DNA of 40,981 bases, taken from positions 1-40,981 of the forward strand of contig JAZKZE010000105.1 in assembly GCA_045612485.1 (NCBI GenBank), given 5' to 3'. Positions 31,143 to 37,022 of the stretch are shown in pieces. The position numbers and the translations under genes are program-made. The notes beneath the pieces are model-generated. The model did not search any database and had not been told where the DNA came from. It saw only the letters and a program-made list of their open reading frames with translations. The stretch is from RGIG5327 sp045612485. Its GTDB lineage: Bacteria > Verrucomicrobiota > Lentisphaeria > Victivallales > UBA1829. Position 1 is the stretch's first letter, and each line of letters starts with the position of its first letter.

Positions 31143-32192
31143 ATGAGACTTGCCAATGGAATGGGGAGCGTCACCAAAATGAGCGGCAAACGCCGGAAGC
31201 CGTGGAGAGTTCGGACAACTCTGGGCTGGACACCGGAGGGAAAGCAGATTTATAAAAATATCGGCACTTTTGCAACCCGGAAAGAAGCCTTTGAAGCGTT
31301 GTATAACTGGAACGCTCAACCGCTATCCAATACAGATAAAATGAAGCGTGAAACCGTTGCAAATGGATTGACTTTTGCGGATATGTATAATGCCTTTTTA
31401 CAGTACAAAGAGGGCAAATTGTCCGATACGATGATTTCACTTTATCGGACGGCATACAAGAATTTGGAGCCGTTGCATCAGCAAATTTTTATTCAGTTGA
31501 AAAAACCGCACTTACAAGATGTATTCGATAATTGCACAAAGTCAAGTTCGACCAAAAGCAAAATGAAAGTCTTGATTAATGCGCTATATAAATACGCTAC
31601 TGAACACGAAATTGTGGAAAAGGATTACAGCGCACAAATTGACATGGAAGTGAAGAAAAACGAAAAAGAGTATCTTCCATTCACGGAGGAAGAAATCGAG
31701 ACAATCTGGACACACGCATCCGCTGGGGATGAAGTGGCCAAGATCATTCTGCTGCAAATCTACACCGGAACACGGATCAGAGAACTGCTGGAGATCAGGA
31801 AAGAGTATGTACACCTTGAAGATTGCTACATGGTCGGCGGAAAGAAAACCGAAGCCGGAAAGAACCGGATTATACCATTGCACCGCCGAATAGTCCCGAT
31901 ACTTGAAGAATTCTATAATCAAGATCGACCGCACCTTTTCATTTCAAGCAGGGGAACGGCATTGAAGTATCACACTTTCTTGTATCACTTTGATGAAAGA
32001 ATGGCAACATGGGGAATGGAGCATAACACGCATGACAGCAGAAGGACGCTTGCAACAAGGTTGCATATTGCAGATGTGCCGTATCAAGTAATACAGCAGA
32101 TTTTAGGCCATAGCCCGAACAATGTCACCATGAAAGCATACATCAAAAAAGATGTCAAGCACCTTGTCAAATATGTCAACAAGGTCAAATAG
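31143..32192 (+). CDS. int: Tyrosine-recombinase integrase
   Basis: The 349-residue phage integrase has an N-terminal SGKRRKPWRVRTTLGW ... NIGTFATRKEAFEAL (arm-binding type), a core-binding segment and the catalytic domain with R211 (TGTRIREL), H297-x-x-R300 (THDSRRT), H323 (LGHS) and Y333 (AYIKKD). It integrates and excises the prophage between attP and attB. AAAGGAG lies about 11 bases before the ATG. The pattern fits Bacillota phages. Confidence 0.95.
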   Translation: MRLANGMGSVTKMSGKRRKPWRVRTTLGWTPEGKQIYKNIGTFATRKEAFEALYNWNAQPLSNTDKMKRETVANGLTFADMYNAFLQYKEGKLSDTMISLYRTAYKNLEPLHQQIFIQLKKPHLQDVFDNCTKSSSTKSKMKVLINALYKYATEHEIVEKDYSAQIDMEVKKNEKEYLPFTEEEIETIWTHASAGDEVAKIILLQIYTGTRIRELLEIRKEYVHLEDCYMVGGKKTEAGKNRIIPLHRRIVPILEEFYNQDRPHLFISSRGTALKYHTFLYHFDERMATWGMEHNTHDSRRTLATRLHIADVPYQVIQQILGHSPNNVTMKAYIKKDVKHLVKYVNKVK

Positions 32193-32214
32193 TCCCGGAT
32201 TCCGGGGCTTTTTT
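32192..32214 (+). terminator. Intrinsic terminator of the integrase gene
   Basis: GTCCCGG/CCGGGGC with a 3-base loop (one G-T pair), followed by six T. It touches the integrase stop codon. Confidence 0.85.
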
Positions 32215-32267
32215 GTGCTGAAAAACAAAAAATTTCAAAAAAAATGCAAAATTTTTCAAATTTTCGC

Positions 32268-32300
32268 TTGACTTTTCGAAAAATGGGGTTATATTAACCC
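32268..32300 (+). promoter_or_regulatory. Promoter P3 (TTGACT, 16-bp spacer, TATATT) with palindrome on the -10
   Basis: TTGACT at 32268-32273 and TATATT at 32290-32295 (16-bp spacer). The -10 lies inside the perfect palindrome GGGTTA-TAT-TAACCC (32286-32300), absent from the other P promoters: a candidate operator. Confidence 0.78.
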
Positions 32301-32311
32301 ACATAAACCAA

Positions 32312-32340
32312 CAACCAAGCCGACGAACGGCAGAAAGGAC
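32312..32340 (+). promoter_or_regulatory. Conserved 5' leader element, copy 3
   Basis: CAACCAAGCCG, loop ACGAA (longer than the other two), CGGCAGAAAGGACAA; hairpin 32319-32331. The stem is kept although the loop differs in length and sequence. Confidence 0.75.
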
Positions 32341-32349
32341 AAACTGAAA

Positions 32350-32583
32350 ATGAAAGAAACTTGTATTTTTTGTCAAAAATTCTTAGCAAGATCCCCATGG
32401 TGCGGATACTGCACGAAAGCAGGGTGTCCGGCAAATTATGGAAAAATTCGCTGCGGAGATTTCAAAAAAGCGCATCCGGAAAAGCTCAAGGAAACACTTG
32501 CAAGAATAGAGTTCTTCAAGACTCACAACCCTAAAAAGTGCGACAATTTTCTTTTTGAATTCGAAAATATAACCTTTGAATAA
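32350..32583 (+). CDS. Cysteine-rich putative zinc-binding protein, first gene of the P3 transcript
   Basis: The 77-residue protein has CIFCQKF, CGYCTKAGC and IRCGDFKK, enough cysteines for one or two zinc sites. Such small zinc proteins are common early phage genes. The function is unknown; as first gene after P3 it may be a regulatory factor. Confidence 0.75.
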   Translation: MKETCIFCQKFLARSPWCGYCTKAGCPANYGKIRCGDFKKAHPEKLKETLARIEFFKTHNPKKCDNFLFEFENITFE

Positions 32584-32610
32584 TTCAACCACCAACAGAA
32601 AGGATAAACC

Positions 32611-32811
32611 ATGAGACACTACACTTCACTGACGGACCGCAAAGAACAACCGCAAATTCCCGCCGGATTGACCGCTGTAATGCTTGTAACGCTTGCGGTC
32701 GGTATATTCGCCGCCGGATGCCTTGCAGGGCTCAGAGCCGCTCAAATCAAGCCGGAACAGCAGCCGGTAAACGTCCATCAAATCCACGAAGCAGAACACT
32801 TCAACCAATAA
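32611..32811 (+). CDS. Small membrane protein
   Basis: The 66-residue protein has one membrane segment (AGLTAVMLVTLAVGIFAAGCLAGL, residues about 18-41), a short polar N-terminus and a Pro/Gln-rich tail. Preceded by AGAAAGGA. Possible superinfection-exclusion or envelope factor; no family recognised. Confidence 0.7.
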   Translation: MRHYTSLTDRKEQPQIPAGLTAVMLVTLAVGIFAAGCLAGLRAAQIKPEQQPVNVHQIHEAEHFNQ

Positions 32812-32839
32812 CAACCCACAAAACGAAAGGAAAAAAACA

Positions 32840-33217
32840 ATGGAAACAAAAGAATTAATTGAAGTGCTGACCATGGTCGGCATCATTAAGCCGCAACCGC
32901 AAACAACACAGAATCCCCCGCATCCCATGCTGGGCAAGCGGTGCATCATCCGGACGTATTCTGCAGGAGTTCATATCGGGGATGTTGAGTACATCAACCC
33001 GAATAACTCAATGGAAGTCAAGTTGAATAATGCGCTCCGTCTGTGGAAGTGGACGGACGGCGGGTTGAGTTTGTCTGCCGTGGCAAATAACGGGATTAAA
33101 GGAGGGCGCCTGAACAGAACCGGGGAAGTTTATCTGACAAATGTAATTGAGTTTATCCCGACAACTCCGGAAGCAGAAAAAACTTTTCTGAAATTCATTG
33201 AGGATGACAATAAATGA
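32840..33217 (+). CDS. DUF6948-like phage protein
   Basis: The 125-residue protein has the pattern CIIRTYSAGVHIGDVEYI ... LRLWKWTDGGLSLSAVANNG, shared by a small protein family of phage accessory regions. The function is unknown. The stop overlaps the next small gene (ATGA). Confidence 0.8.
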   Translation: METKELIEVLTMVGIIKPQPQTTQNPPHPMLGKRCIIRTYSAGVHIGDVEYINPNNSMEVKLNNALRLWKWTDGGLSLSAVANNGIKGGRLNRTGEVYLTNVIEFIPTTPEAEKTFLKFIEDDNK

Positions 33218-33315
33218 ATATTGACACGGTAAGAATCCGGCATCACGGTTCCGGTTACGGTGGCGGTTCTGGTTCCGGTTCCGGTTACGGTGACGGTGAC
33301 GGTTACGGTGAATAA
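33214..33315 (+). CDS. Gly/Ser/Tyr repeat micro-protein (33 aa)
   Basis: A 33-residue ORF coupled to the upstream gene by ATGA. After MNIDTVRIRHH it is a simple-sequence array of GS, GY and GD dipeptides, encoded by GGTTCC, GGTTAC and GGTGAC hexamers. Similar Gly-rich micro-proteins occur in other gut phages. Function unknown. Confidence 0.65.
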   Translation: MNIDTVRIRHHGSGYGGGSGSGSGYGDGDGYGE

Positions 33316-33329
33316 ATAAAAACAAAATC

Positions 33330-33350
33330 ACCGCCCCGGATAGGGGCGGT
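33330..33350 (+). terminator. Hairpin ACCGCCCC/GGGGCGGT
   Basis: A perfect 8-bp stem with a 5-base loop, followed only by TTATG; a weak terminator or processing site downstream of the micro-protein gene. Confidence 0.5.
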
Positions 33351-33373
33351 TTATGAAGATCAGATGAATTTAT

Positions 33374-33526
33374 GGTGGAAGTAGCATAAATTTCGGGGCA
33401 TGAAGAACGGCGAAAAATACATGTCAAGTAACCGGGAAGCATGACCGATAACGGATGAGCATGCAATCCGTGAATAGTGCGCTGGACACGGAGTCCAGAG
33501 ATGCAGTGAAACCCTGCCAGTCCACC
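33374..33526 (+). ncRNA. Candidate structured RNA between small accessory genes
   Basis: The 244-base gap 33316-33559 has no convincing gene. GGTGGA (33374-33379) can pair with TCCACC (33521-33526) to enclose 153 bases that contain CGGAT/ATCCG and CTGGAC/GTCCAG (33482-33498 region) hairpins and a weak GCAG/CTGC stem. It does not fit a tRNA: no T-loop or anticodon arm in the right place. No own promoter is clear. Family unknown. Confidence 0.4.
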
Positions 33527-33559
33527 CCATTTTATAAGTTAAACTGAAAGGAAAGAAAG

Positions 33560-33772
33560 ATGAAAATTGAAAAAGGACAGAAACTTATTATCAGTCATGC
33601 AAGAAAGGGCGTTTTTAACGCTATCGCATTGCAGGATTTTGATACAGAAACGGAAGAGTGGTATCCGGTCGCAACCGCTGATTATGTGGAAGGAATGGTG
33701 AATGATTGGCTTCCTGGGGAATCAATCCCATGTCGTAATACCTTATGCAGAAAAATTGATGTAATCAAATGA
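33560..33772 (+). CDS. Small phage accessory protein (70 aa)
   Basis: The 70-residue protein (KGQKLIISHARKGVFNAIALQDFDTETEEWYPVATADYVEGM) has a pattern I associate with small accessory proteins of gut phages. GAAAGGAAAG precedes the ATG. Function unknown. Confidence 0.75.
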   Translation: MKIEKGQKLIISHARKGVFNAIALQDFDTETEEWYPVATADYVEGMVNDWLPGESIPCRNTLCRKIDVIK

Positions 33773-33787
33773 GAAAGGAAAGAAACA

Positions 33788-34351
33788 ATGGGCGAACTCA
33801 AAGAAAAATTTAAAGCGTACCGGGAATACATCCGGGAGAAACGTGAACAGAATCGGGAGTATTCAACCGCCCTGCTTGAAAAAGAGGGCATCAAGTTTGA
33901 AAGCCGGAATGATGGATTGCACCTGATTATTGAAACACCAACGGGACGGGTCAATTTCTACCCGTCAACGGGGCTTTACAACGGGGCAATCGAGGGCAGG
34001 GGGGTAAAGAACCTGATCAACTATATTATCGGGGCAGATATGCTGAAATGTAAAAATTGTCAAAGCACTGTGGTTGAGTACGAAGATTATATAGGCGGGT
34101 CATCCGTTTACCGTTGCAAAGCCTGTGGATTTTGCGGTTTTAAGGAAATTTTCATGCAACAGACCGTATTTGATAAAATCACCGCATCGCCGGAAACACT
34201 TGCTGAAAAGTTTGTGTTTGCTATCACTTATGGTTGTAGTGTAGGAGCGGTTAAATATTGGTACTCAACTCTTGAAGTAGGGACTTATTTTTCCAAAAAA
34301 GAAGAAGCCATCGCCGCAACGTTGGAAAGGCTGAATGAGGTGGCGGAATGA
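33788..34351 (+). CDS. Zinc-ribbon phage protein of unknown function (187 aa)
   Basis: Three parts: a charged helical N-terminus (LKEKFKAYREYIREKREQNREY) with a beta segment VNFYPSTGLYNG, a zinc ribbon (CKNCQSTVVEYEDYIGGSSVYRCKACGFCG, residues about 82-118) and a C-terminal helical segment. Parts of this look like separate small phage proteins joined together. Function unknown. Confidence 0.75.
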   Translation: MGELKEKFKAYREYIREKREQNREYSTALLEKEGIKFESRNDGLHLIIETPTGRVNFYPSTGLYNGAIEGRGVKNLINYIIGADMLKCKNCQSTVVEYEDYIGGSSVYRCKACGFCGFKEIFMQQTVFDKITASPETLAEKFVFAITYGCSVGAVKYWYSTLEVGTYFSKKEEAIAATLERLNEVAE

Positions 34352-34668
34352 GTAACGAAAAGTTTACGCCGGGGGAGTGGCATAAATGGGAACACAGCCT
34401 AATGTTTCCCTTTATTTTTGATGAATACGGCTATGCAGTCGCACAAATGTGTGGAAAAGTAAAAAACGTCAGATTGCCAGTTCACGATATTGAAGATTTT
34501 GTTTTTCCGGAAAGAGTGCTTGCAAACGCCGCCCTGATTGCCGCCGCTCCGGAGATGTACCGGATGCTTGAACAACAGTGCTTTTTGTGTAAGTTGAAAG
34601 ACCATGAAATAGAATGTGATTTTTGCGAAATTAATAAAGTCTTGAAGAAAGTCAGAGGTGAAGAATGA
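34348..34668 (+). CDS. Small phage protein with ANAALIAAAPEMYRML motif
   Basis: The 106-residue product contains the NAxLIAAAPEMYxxL motif of a widespread small phage protein family of unknown function, then a Cys-rich end (CFLCKLKDHEIECDFC). Overlapping start and stop with both neighbours. Confidence 0.8.
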   Translation: MSNEKFTPGEWHKWEHSLMFPFIFDEYGYAVAQMCGKVKNVRLPVHDIEDFVFPERVLANAALIAAAPEMYRMLEQQCFLCKLKDHEIECDFCEINKVLKKVRGEE

Positions 34669-35051
34669 ACACAGATAGATTCAAATTCAGGGTGTGGAAT
34701 AATATAGAACACTATTATGAGGAAGACGGTTGTTTGCTTGATTGCAGAACAGGAAAAATAGCTGGTCATTACAGTGAATATCCTTATATTGTCGAACAAT
34801 GCACCGGACTGAAAGACAGGAACGGCAATCTGATTTACGAGGGGGATGTTATTCTTGGAAGTTGGAACATGACATTAGTCGTTTTTTGGGATAGAATTTC
34901 TTTCTCATACAGGGTTAAACCATTATATGACAAAGGTGGTGATAGAGAGTTCCATTATTACACTGCAACAGCAGAGTTACCGGACGGTACATTAGAGGGT
35001 ATAAACTTTGAAATCATCGGCAACATTCACGAAATGGAGAAAGACAAATGA
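34665..35051 (+). CDS. YopX-family protein
   Basis: The 128-residue protein has the YopX pattern: FKFRVWNNIEHYYEE, then YIVEQCTGLKDRNGNLIYEGDVIL, and a C-terminal EIIGNIHEM. Common in Bacillota phages and prophages; function unknown, possibly a nucleic-acid-binding beta-barrel. Confidence 0.9.
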   Translation: MNTDRFKFRVWNNIEHYYEEDGCLLDCRTGKIAGHYSEYPYIVEQCTGLKDRNGNLIYEGDVILGSWNMTLVVFWDRISFSYRVKPLYDKGGDREFHYYTATAELPDGTLEGINFEIIGNIHEMEKDK

Positions 35052-35248
35052 AACTGTATGTTGAGGGACTGGAAGCCGGAACTGGCGAAAAAGTCATTGG
35101 CTGGTTGGAGATCGTCAACGGTCAGGCGTTTGTATGCGAAAAAACCGAAGCATACAGCGTCAAACAGACGCCAATCACAAAAATAACAAAATTCATCGGA
35201 GTACGGCAGGCAAAATCCGTGTTTTTCGGTGAGGAACTTTTAGACTAA
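35048..35248 (+). CDS. Small hypothetical protein (66 aa)
   Basis: The 66-residue product (KLYVEGLEAGTGEKVIGWLEIVNG ... ITKITKFIGVRQAKSVFFGEEL) is beta-rich with no recognised family. Coupled to the YopX gene by ATGA. Confidence 0.7.
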   Translation: MKLYVEGLEAGTGEKVIGWLEIVNGQAFVCEKTEAYSVKQTPITKITKFIGVRQAKSVFFGEELLD

Positions 35249-35260
35249 AAGGAAAAGAAA

Positions 35261-35830
35261 ATGAGCAAATGGAAGTGTGAAAGATGTATGGGAAATGTTT
35301 GCAATGTTGAGTTATCAACTGGTTATCCGGTATTATGCGTGAAATTTTATGATTATAATCCGGAGTGGGATGAAATCACGGATGATGCAGAACCCCCGAA
35401 ACAGGAAGAAGAATTGCCGGAATGGTGCAAACAGGATGCTTGGGTCTTTGACTGCAATGAAAGAGAGTTTGCACAGGTCAAGGATATAACCGGAGAAATT
35501 GAGGATGTTGACCTTGTTTATAGAGGGACAACCGAGCGAGTAACGAAAAGCAAGAAATACATCATTGACTGCTGTTTGCAAGCCCGTATCCGCCCGTATT
35601 GTGATCAGGAAATGAAGCGACTTGTAGGCAGGATTCTTGACAATGGAACACGCCGGGTTATGGTTACAGCGTGCGAACCGGATAATGTGATTGCAAAGTC
35701 GCAAGAAGTTGTTTTTATGGCTGATGATTGGTTCACCGCAGATGACCTGATTGAGAATCATTATTACATTGACGGTAAGCCATGCGGCAGACTTGAATTT
35801 AACGATGACGGCGAATGGAAAGAGGATTGA
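35261..35830 (+). CDS. Hypothetical protein with an N-terminal CxxC (189 aa)
   Basis: The 189-residue protein starts with CERCMGNVC, has an acidic linker (DDAEPPKQEEELPEW) and a mixed domain (VFDCNEREFAQVKDITGEIE ... KSKKYIIDCCLQARIRPY). No family recognised. Confidence 0.72.
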   Translation: MSKWKCERCMGNVCNVELSTGYPVLCVKFYDYNPEWDEITDDAEPPKQEEELPEWCKQDAWVFDCNEREFAQVKDITGEIEDVDLVYRGTTERVTKSKKYIIDCCLQARIRPYCDQEMKRLVGRILDNGTRRVMVTACEPDNVIAKSQEVVFMADDWFTADDLIENHYYIDGKPCGRLEFNDDGEWKED

Positions 35831-35845
35831 AATTCAGGAGGGCAA

Positions 35846-35914
35846 ATGCCGCCAGTGCCTCAAACAGCAAACCCCACCGCTAAGATTTACGTAATTAGGA
35901 GTTTTATAATTTAG
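35846..35914 (+). CDS. Possible micro-ORF (22 aa)
   Basis: MPPVPQTANPTAKIYVIRSF... with a strong AGGAGGG site 5 bases before the ATG. Its TAG lies in the TTAGGAG site of the next gene. Too short to judge; could be a leader peptide. Confidence 0.35.
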   Translation: MPPVPQTANPTAKIYVIRSFII

Positions 35915-35931
35915 GAGAAATCAAATGAAAC

Positions 35932-36201
35932 ATGAAGCAAAAATCAAGAGAACAGCAAATGACGAACGAACAGCACATTAAAGATGTATTTTCTGATATT
36001 GCGTCAGATCTTGCAGATAAATTAAAGCAAAAAGGTTTTATCCCTGGTAAAATCAATATGACAATAGACGCTATTGAATCAATGCAATGCTGTATAGATC
36101 AATATATAGCAGGTCTCGACCCGAATAAACTAGAAATGTTTGACATTCATATTGAAGAGAAAGGAAGTAGTGTTTATATTCATTTTACACCACTTGAATA
36201 A
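35932..36201 (+). CDS. Small hypothetical protein (89 aa)
   Basis: The 89-residue helical protein reads QHIKDVFSDIASDLADKLKQKGFIPGKINMTIDAIESM. The start is uncertain: AGGAG (35914-35918) best serves an ATG at 35925, which opens only an 18-residue ORF in another frame; the ATG at 35932 is 13 bases away. Its last codons contain the -35 box of promoter P6. Confidence 0.68.
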   Translation: MKQKSREQQMTNEQHIKDVFSDIASDLADKLKQKGFIPGKINMTIDAIESMQCCIDQYIAGLDPNKLEMFDIHIEEKGSSVYIHFTPLE

Positions 36202-36221
36202 TTCCAGAACGGTGATATATT
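36194..36221 (+). promoter_or_regulatory. Promoter P6 (TTGAAT, 16-bp spacer, TATATT)
   Basis: TTGAAT (36194-36199) and TATATT (36216-36221), spacer 16; both hexamers and the spacer length equal those of P5. Expected start near 36228. No gene follows, only structured DNA and terminators, so it probably makes a non-coding RNA. Confidence 0.75.
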
Positions 36222-36227
36222 ACAGAA

Positions 36228-36411
36228 CACCAACATAGGACCGCAATTCATACCGGCATGCAACGATCCGGAACGCCGGGCGGCAAATCGGCGTTTACTA
36301 TCCTCAGCGGTGCGGGAGCCGCTGGCAAATCGTTGCACTTCCGCAGAGCCGGTTTTTTCTTTCTTTTTCCGGCTTGAACTGGGTGTAATTCTACCTGCAC
36401 CCAGTTTTTTT
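36228..36411 (+). ncRNA. Putative phage small RNA with a three-way junction
   Basis: From the expected P6 start to a strong terminator. Closing stem TGCAACGAT/ATCGTTGCA (36259-36267 with 36329-36337), arm 2 AACGCCG/CGGCGTT (36272-36278 with 36289-36295) and arm 3 CAGCGG/CCGCTG (36305-36310 with 36319-36324), all perfect, would form a three-way junction. Then AGCCGG/CCGGCT (36347-36352, 36369-36374) with a U-rich loop. GCCGG (36348-36352) could instead pair with CCGGC (36253-36257). No ORF with a ribosome site. Role unknown. Confidence 0.6.
36377..36411 (+). terminator. Intrinsic terminator of the small RNA
   Basis: AACTGGGTG/CACCCAGTT, 12-base loop, then a T-run; a perfect 9-bp stem. Confidence 0.88.
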
Positions 36412-36419
36412 AAAAAAAT

Positions 36420-36447
36420 TTGCATTTTCAAAAATAAGTGATAAATT
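36420..36447 (+). promoter_or_regulatory. Probable promoter of the tRNA gene
   Basis: TTGCAT (the -35 of P1), 16-bp spacer, TAAATT. Start would be a few bases before the tRNA. Confidence 0.5.
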
Positions 36448-36458
36448 ATAGTCATTAT

Positions 36459-36532
36459 CGCGGTGTAGAGCAGCGGTAGCTCAACAGAGTCATGATCTGT
36501 ATGCGTTGGTTCGAGTCCAGCCACCGCTACCA
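36459..36532 (+). tRNA. tRNA-Met(CAU), initiator-like, CCA encoded
   Basis: 74 bases fold into a complete cloverleaf: acceptor GCGGTG/CACCGC with an unpaired C1-U72, U8, D-stem GAGC/GCTC, anticodon stem ACAGA/TCTGT with loop GTCATGA (anticodon CAT), 4-base variable loop, T-arm GTTGG-TTCGAGT-CCAGC and encoded ACCA. The unpaired 1-72 position and A11-U24 are hallmarks of bacterial initiator tRNA; the three G-C pairs of the initiator anticodon stem are missing. Could be an atypical initiator, an elongator Met, or Ile(CAU). Confidence 0.92.
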
Positions 36533-36543
36533 AATGAATTTCA

Positions 36544-36569
36544 GCCAGTCAACCGACTGGCTTTTTTTT
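36544..36569 (+). terminator. Terminator after the tRNA
   Basis: GCCAGTC/GACTGGC with an AACC loop and eight T. Confidence 0.92.
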
Positions 36570-36579
36570 GTGCCTTTTT

Positions 36580-36615
36580 CAGTTGTTAAGTAAAACTTGA
36601 CAACTGCTTTTTTTT
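36580..36615 (+). terminator. Second tandem terminator
   Basis: CAGTTGTTAAGT/ACTTGACAACTG (12 bp with one G-T), AAA loop, then eight T. Together with the previous one it seals the tRNA/RNA unit from the packaging operon. Confidence 0.9.
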
Positions 36616-36628
36616 GCCTTTTTTTTGC

Positions 36629-36672
36629 TTGCAAGTTATAAGCAAGTTACAAGCAAGTTACAGTCAAGTTCA
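36629..36672 (+). repeat. Four 11-bp iterons upstream of terS
   Basis: Consecutive units TTGCAAGTTAT, AAGCAAGTTAC, AAGCAAGTTAC and AGTCAAGTTCA, each 11 bp, sharing CAAGTT. Helical phasing suggests a protein-binding array: origin or packaging site. Confidence 0.85.
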
Positions 36673-36674
36673 GC

Positions 36675-36711
36675 GGGGGAGAGAGGGGGGACACAGGGGG
36701 GAGTGTGGGGG
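36675..36711 (+). other. Four-run G-quadruplex motif phased with the iterons
   Basis: G5, G6, G6 and G5 runs separated by AGAGA, ACACA and AGTGT. The 5-base loops and run lengths make one of the strongest possible G4 sequences on the + strand, and runs start every 10-11 bp, the same period as the iterons. Confidence 0.85.
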
Positions 36712-36762
36712 ATTAATAGTCAGAATTGACAGAACCGCCAGAACATACCACCAATAGAACCC

Positions 36763-36792
36763 TTGTTATAAGAACAGCCGTTCCCCTATAAT
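36763..36792 (+). promoter_or_regulatory. Promoter TTGTTA, 18-bp spacer, TATAAT
   Basis: TTGTTA (36763-36768) and consensus TATAAT (36787-36792). CAGAA repeats at 9-base intervals (36721, 36730, 36739) lie upstream and could be activator sites. Probably reads into the packaging operon. Confidence 0.6.
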
Positions 36793-36822
36793 TAGAGACA
36801 TAGAGAGATTTTTATTAACGAT

Positions 36823-36850
36823 TTGAATTTATAAAAAACGCTTGTATATT
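36823..36850 (+). promoter_or_regulatory. Promoter P5 (TTGAAT, 16-bp spacer, TATATT)
   Basis: TTGAAT (36823-36828), 16-bp spacer, TATATT (36845-36850). The ribosome site AAGGAGG begins near the expected transcription start. Same hexamers as P6. Confidence 0.75.
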
Positions 36851-36872
36851 ACAGAAGGAGGCATACCAGCCA

Positions 36873-37016
36873 ATGAGAGAGAACCGAAGCGCAAGGAGCA
36901 AACTTGGAGCCATCAGGTATGAAGAGCAGATTGGCAACATCACACACGAAGAAGCGGAAGAGATCAGAGCTGCACAGATAGCGAAGATTTACCGGACCGC
37001 TAAACTTGTGAGGTGA
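36873..37016 (+). CDS. Small helical protein before terS (47 aa)
   Basis: The 47-residue ORF reads RSKLGAIRYEEQIGNITHEE and AEEIRAAQIAKIYRTAKLV, basic and helical, with a strong AAGGAGG site. It is 6 bases before terS. It may be a packaging accessory or a leader; no family recognised. Confidence 0.7.
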   Translation: MRENRSARSKLGAIRYEEQIGNITHEEAEEIRAAQIAKIYRTAKLVR

Positions 37017-37022
37017 TCGGCG

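Noticed and set aside
33374..33526. A tRNA
   Set aside because: Ends resemble an acceptor stem, but no D-arm, anticodon arm or T-loop falls in place; kept only as a candidate structured RNA.
36629..36711. CRISPR array
   Set aside because: Units are 11 bp, directly adjacent, with no spacers and no cas genes.
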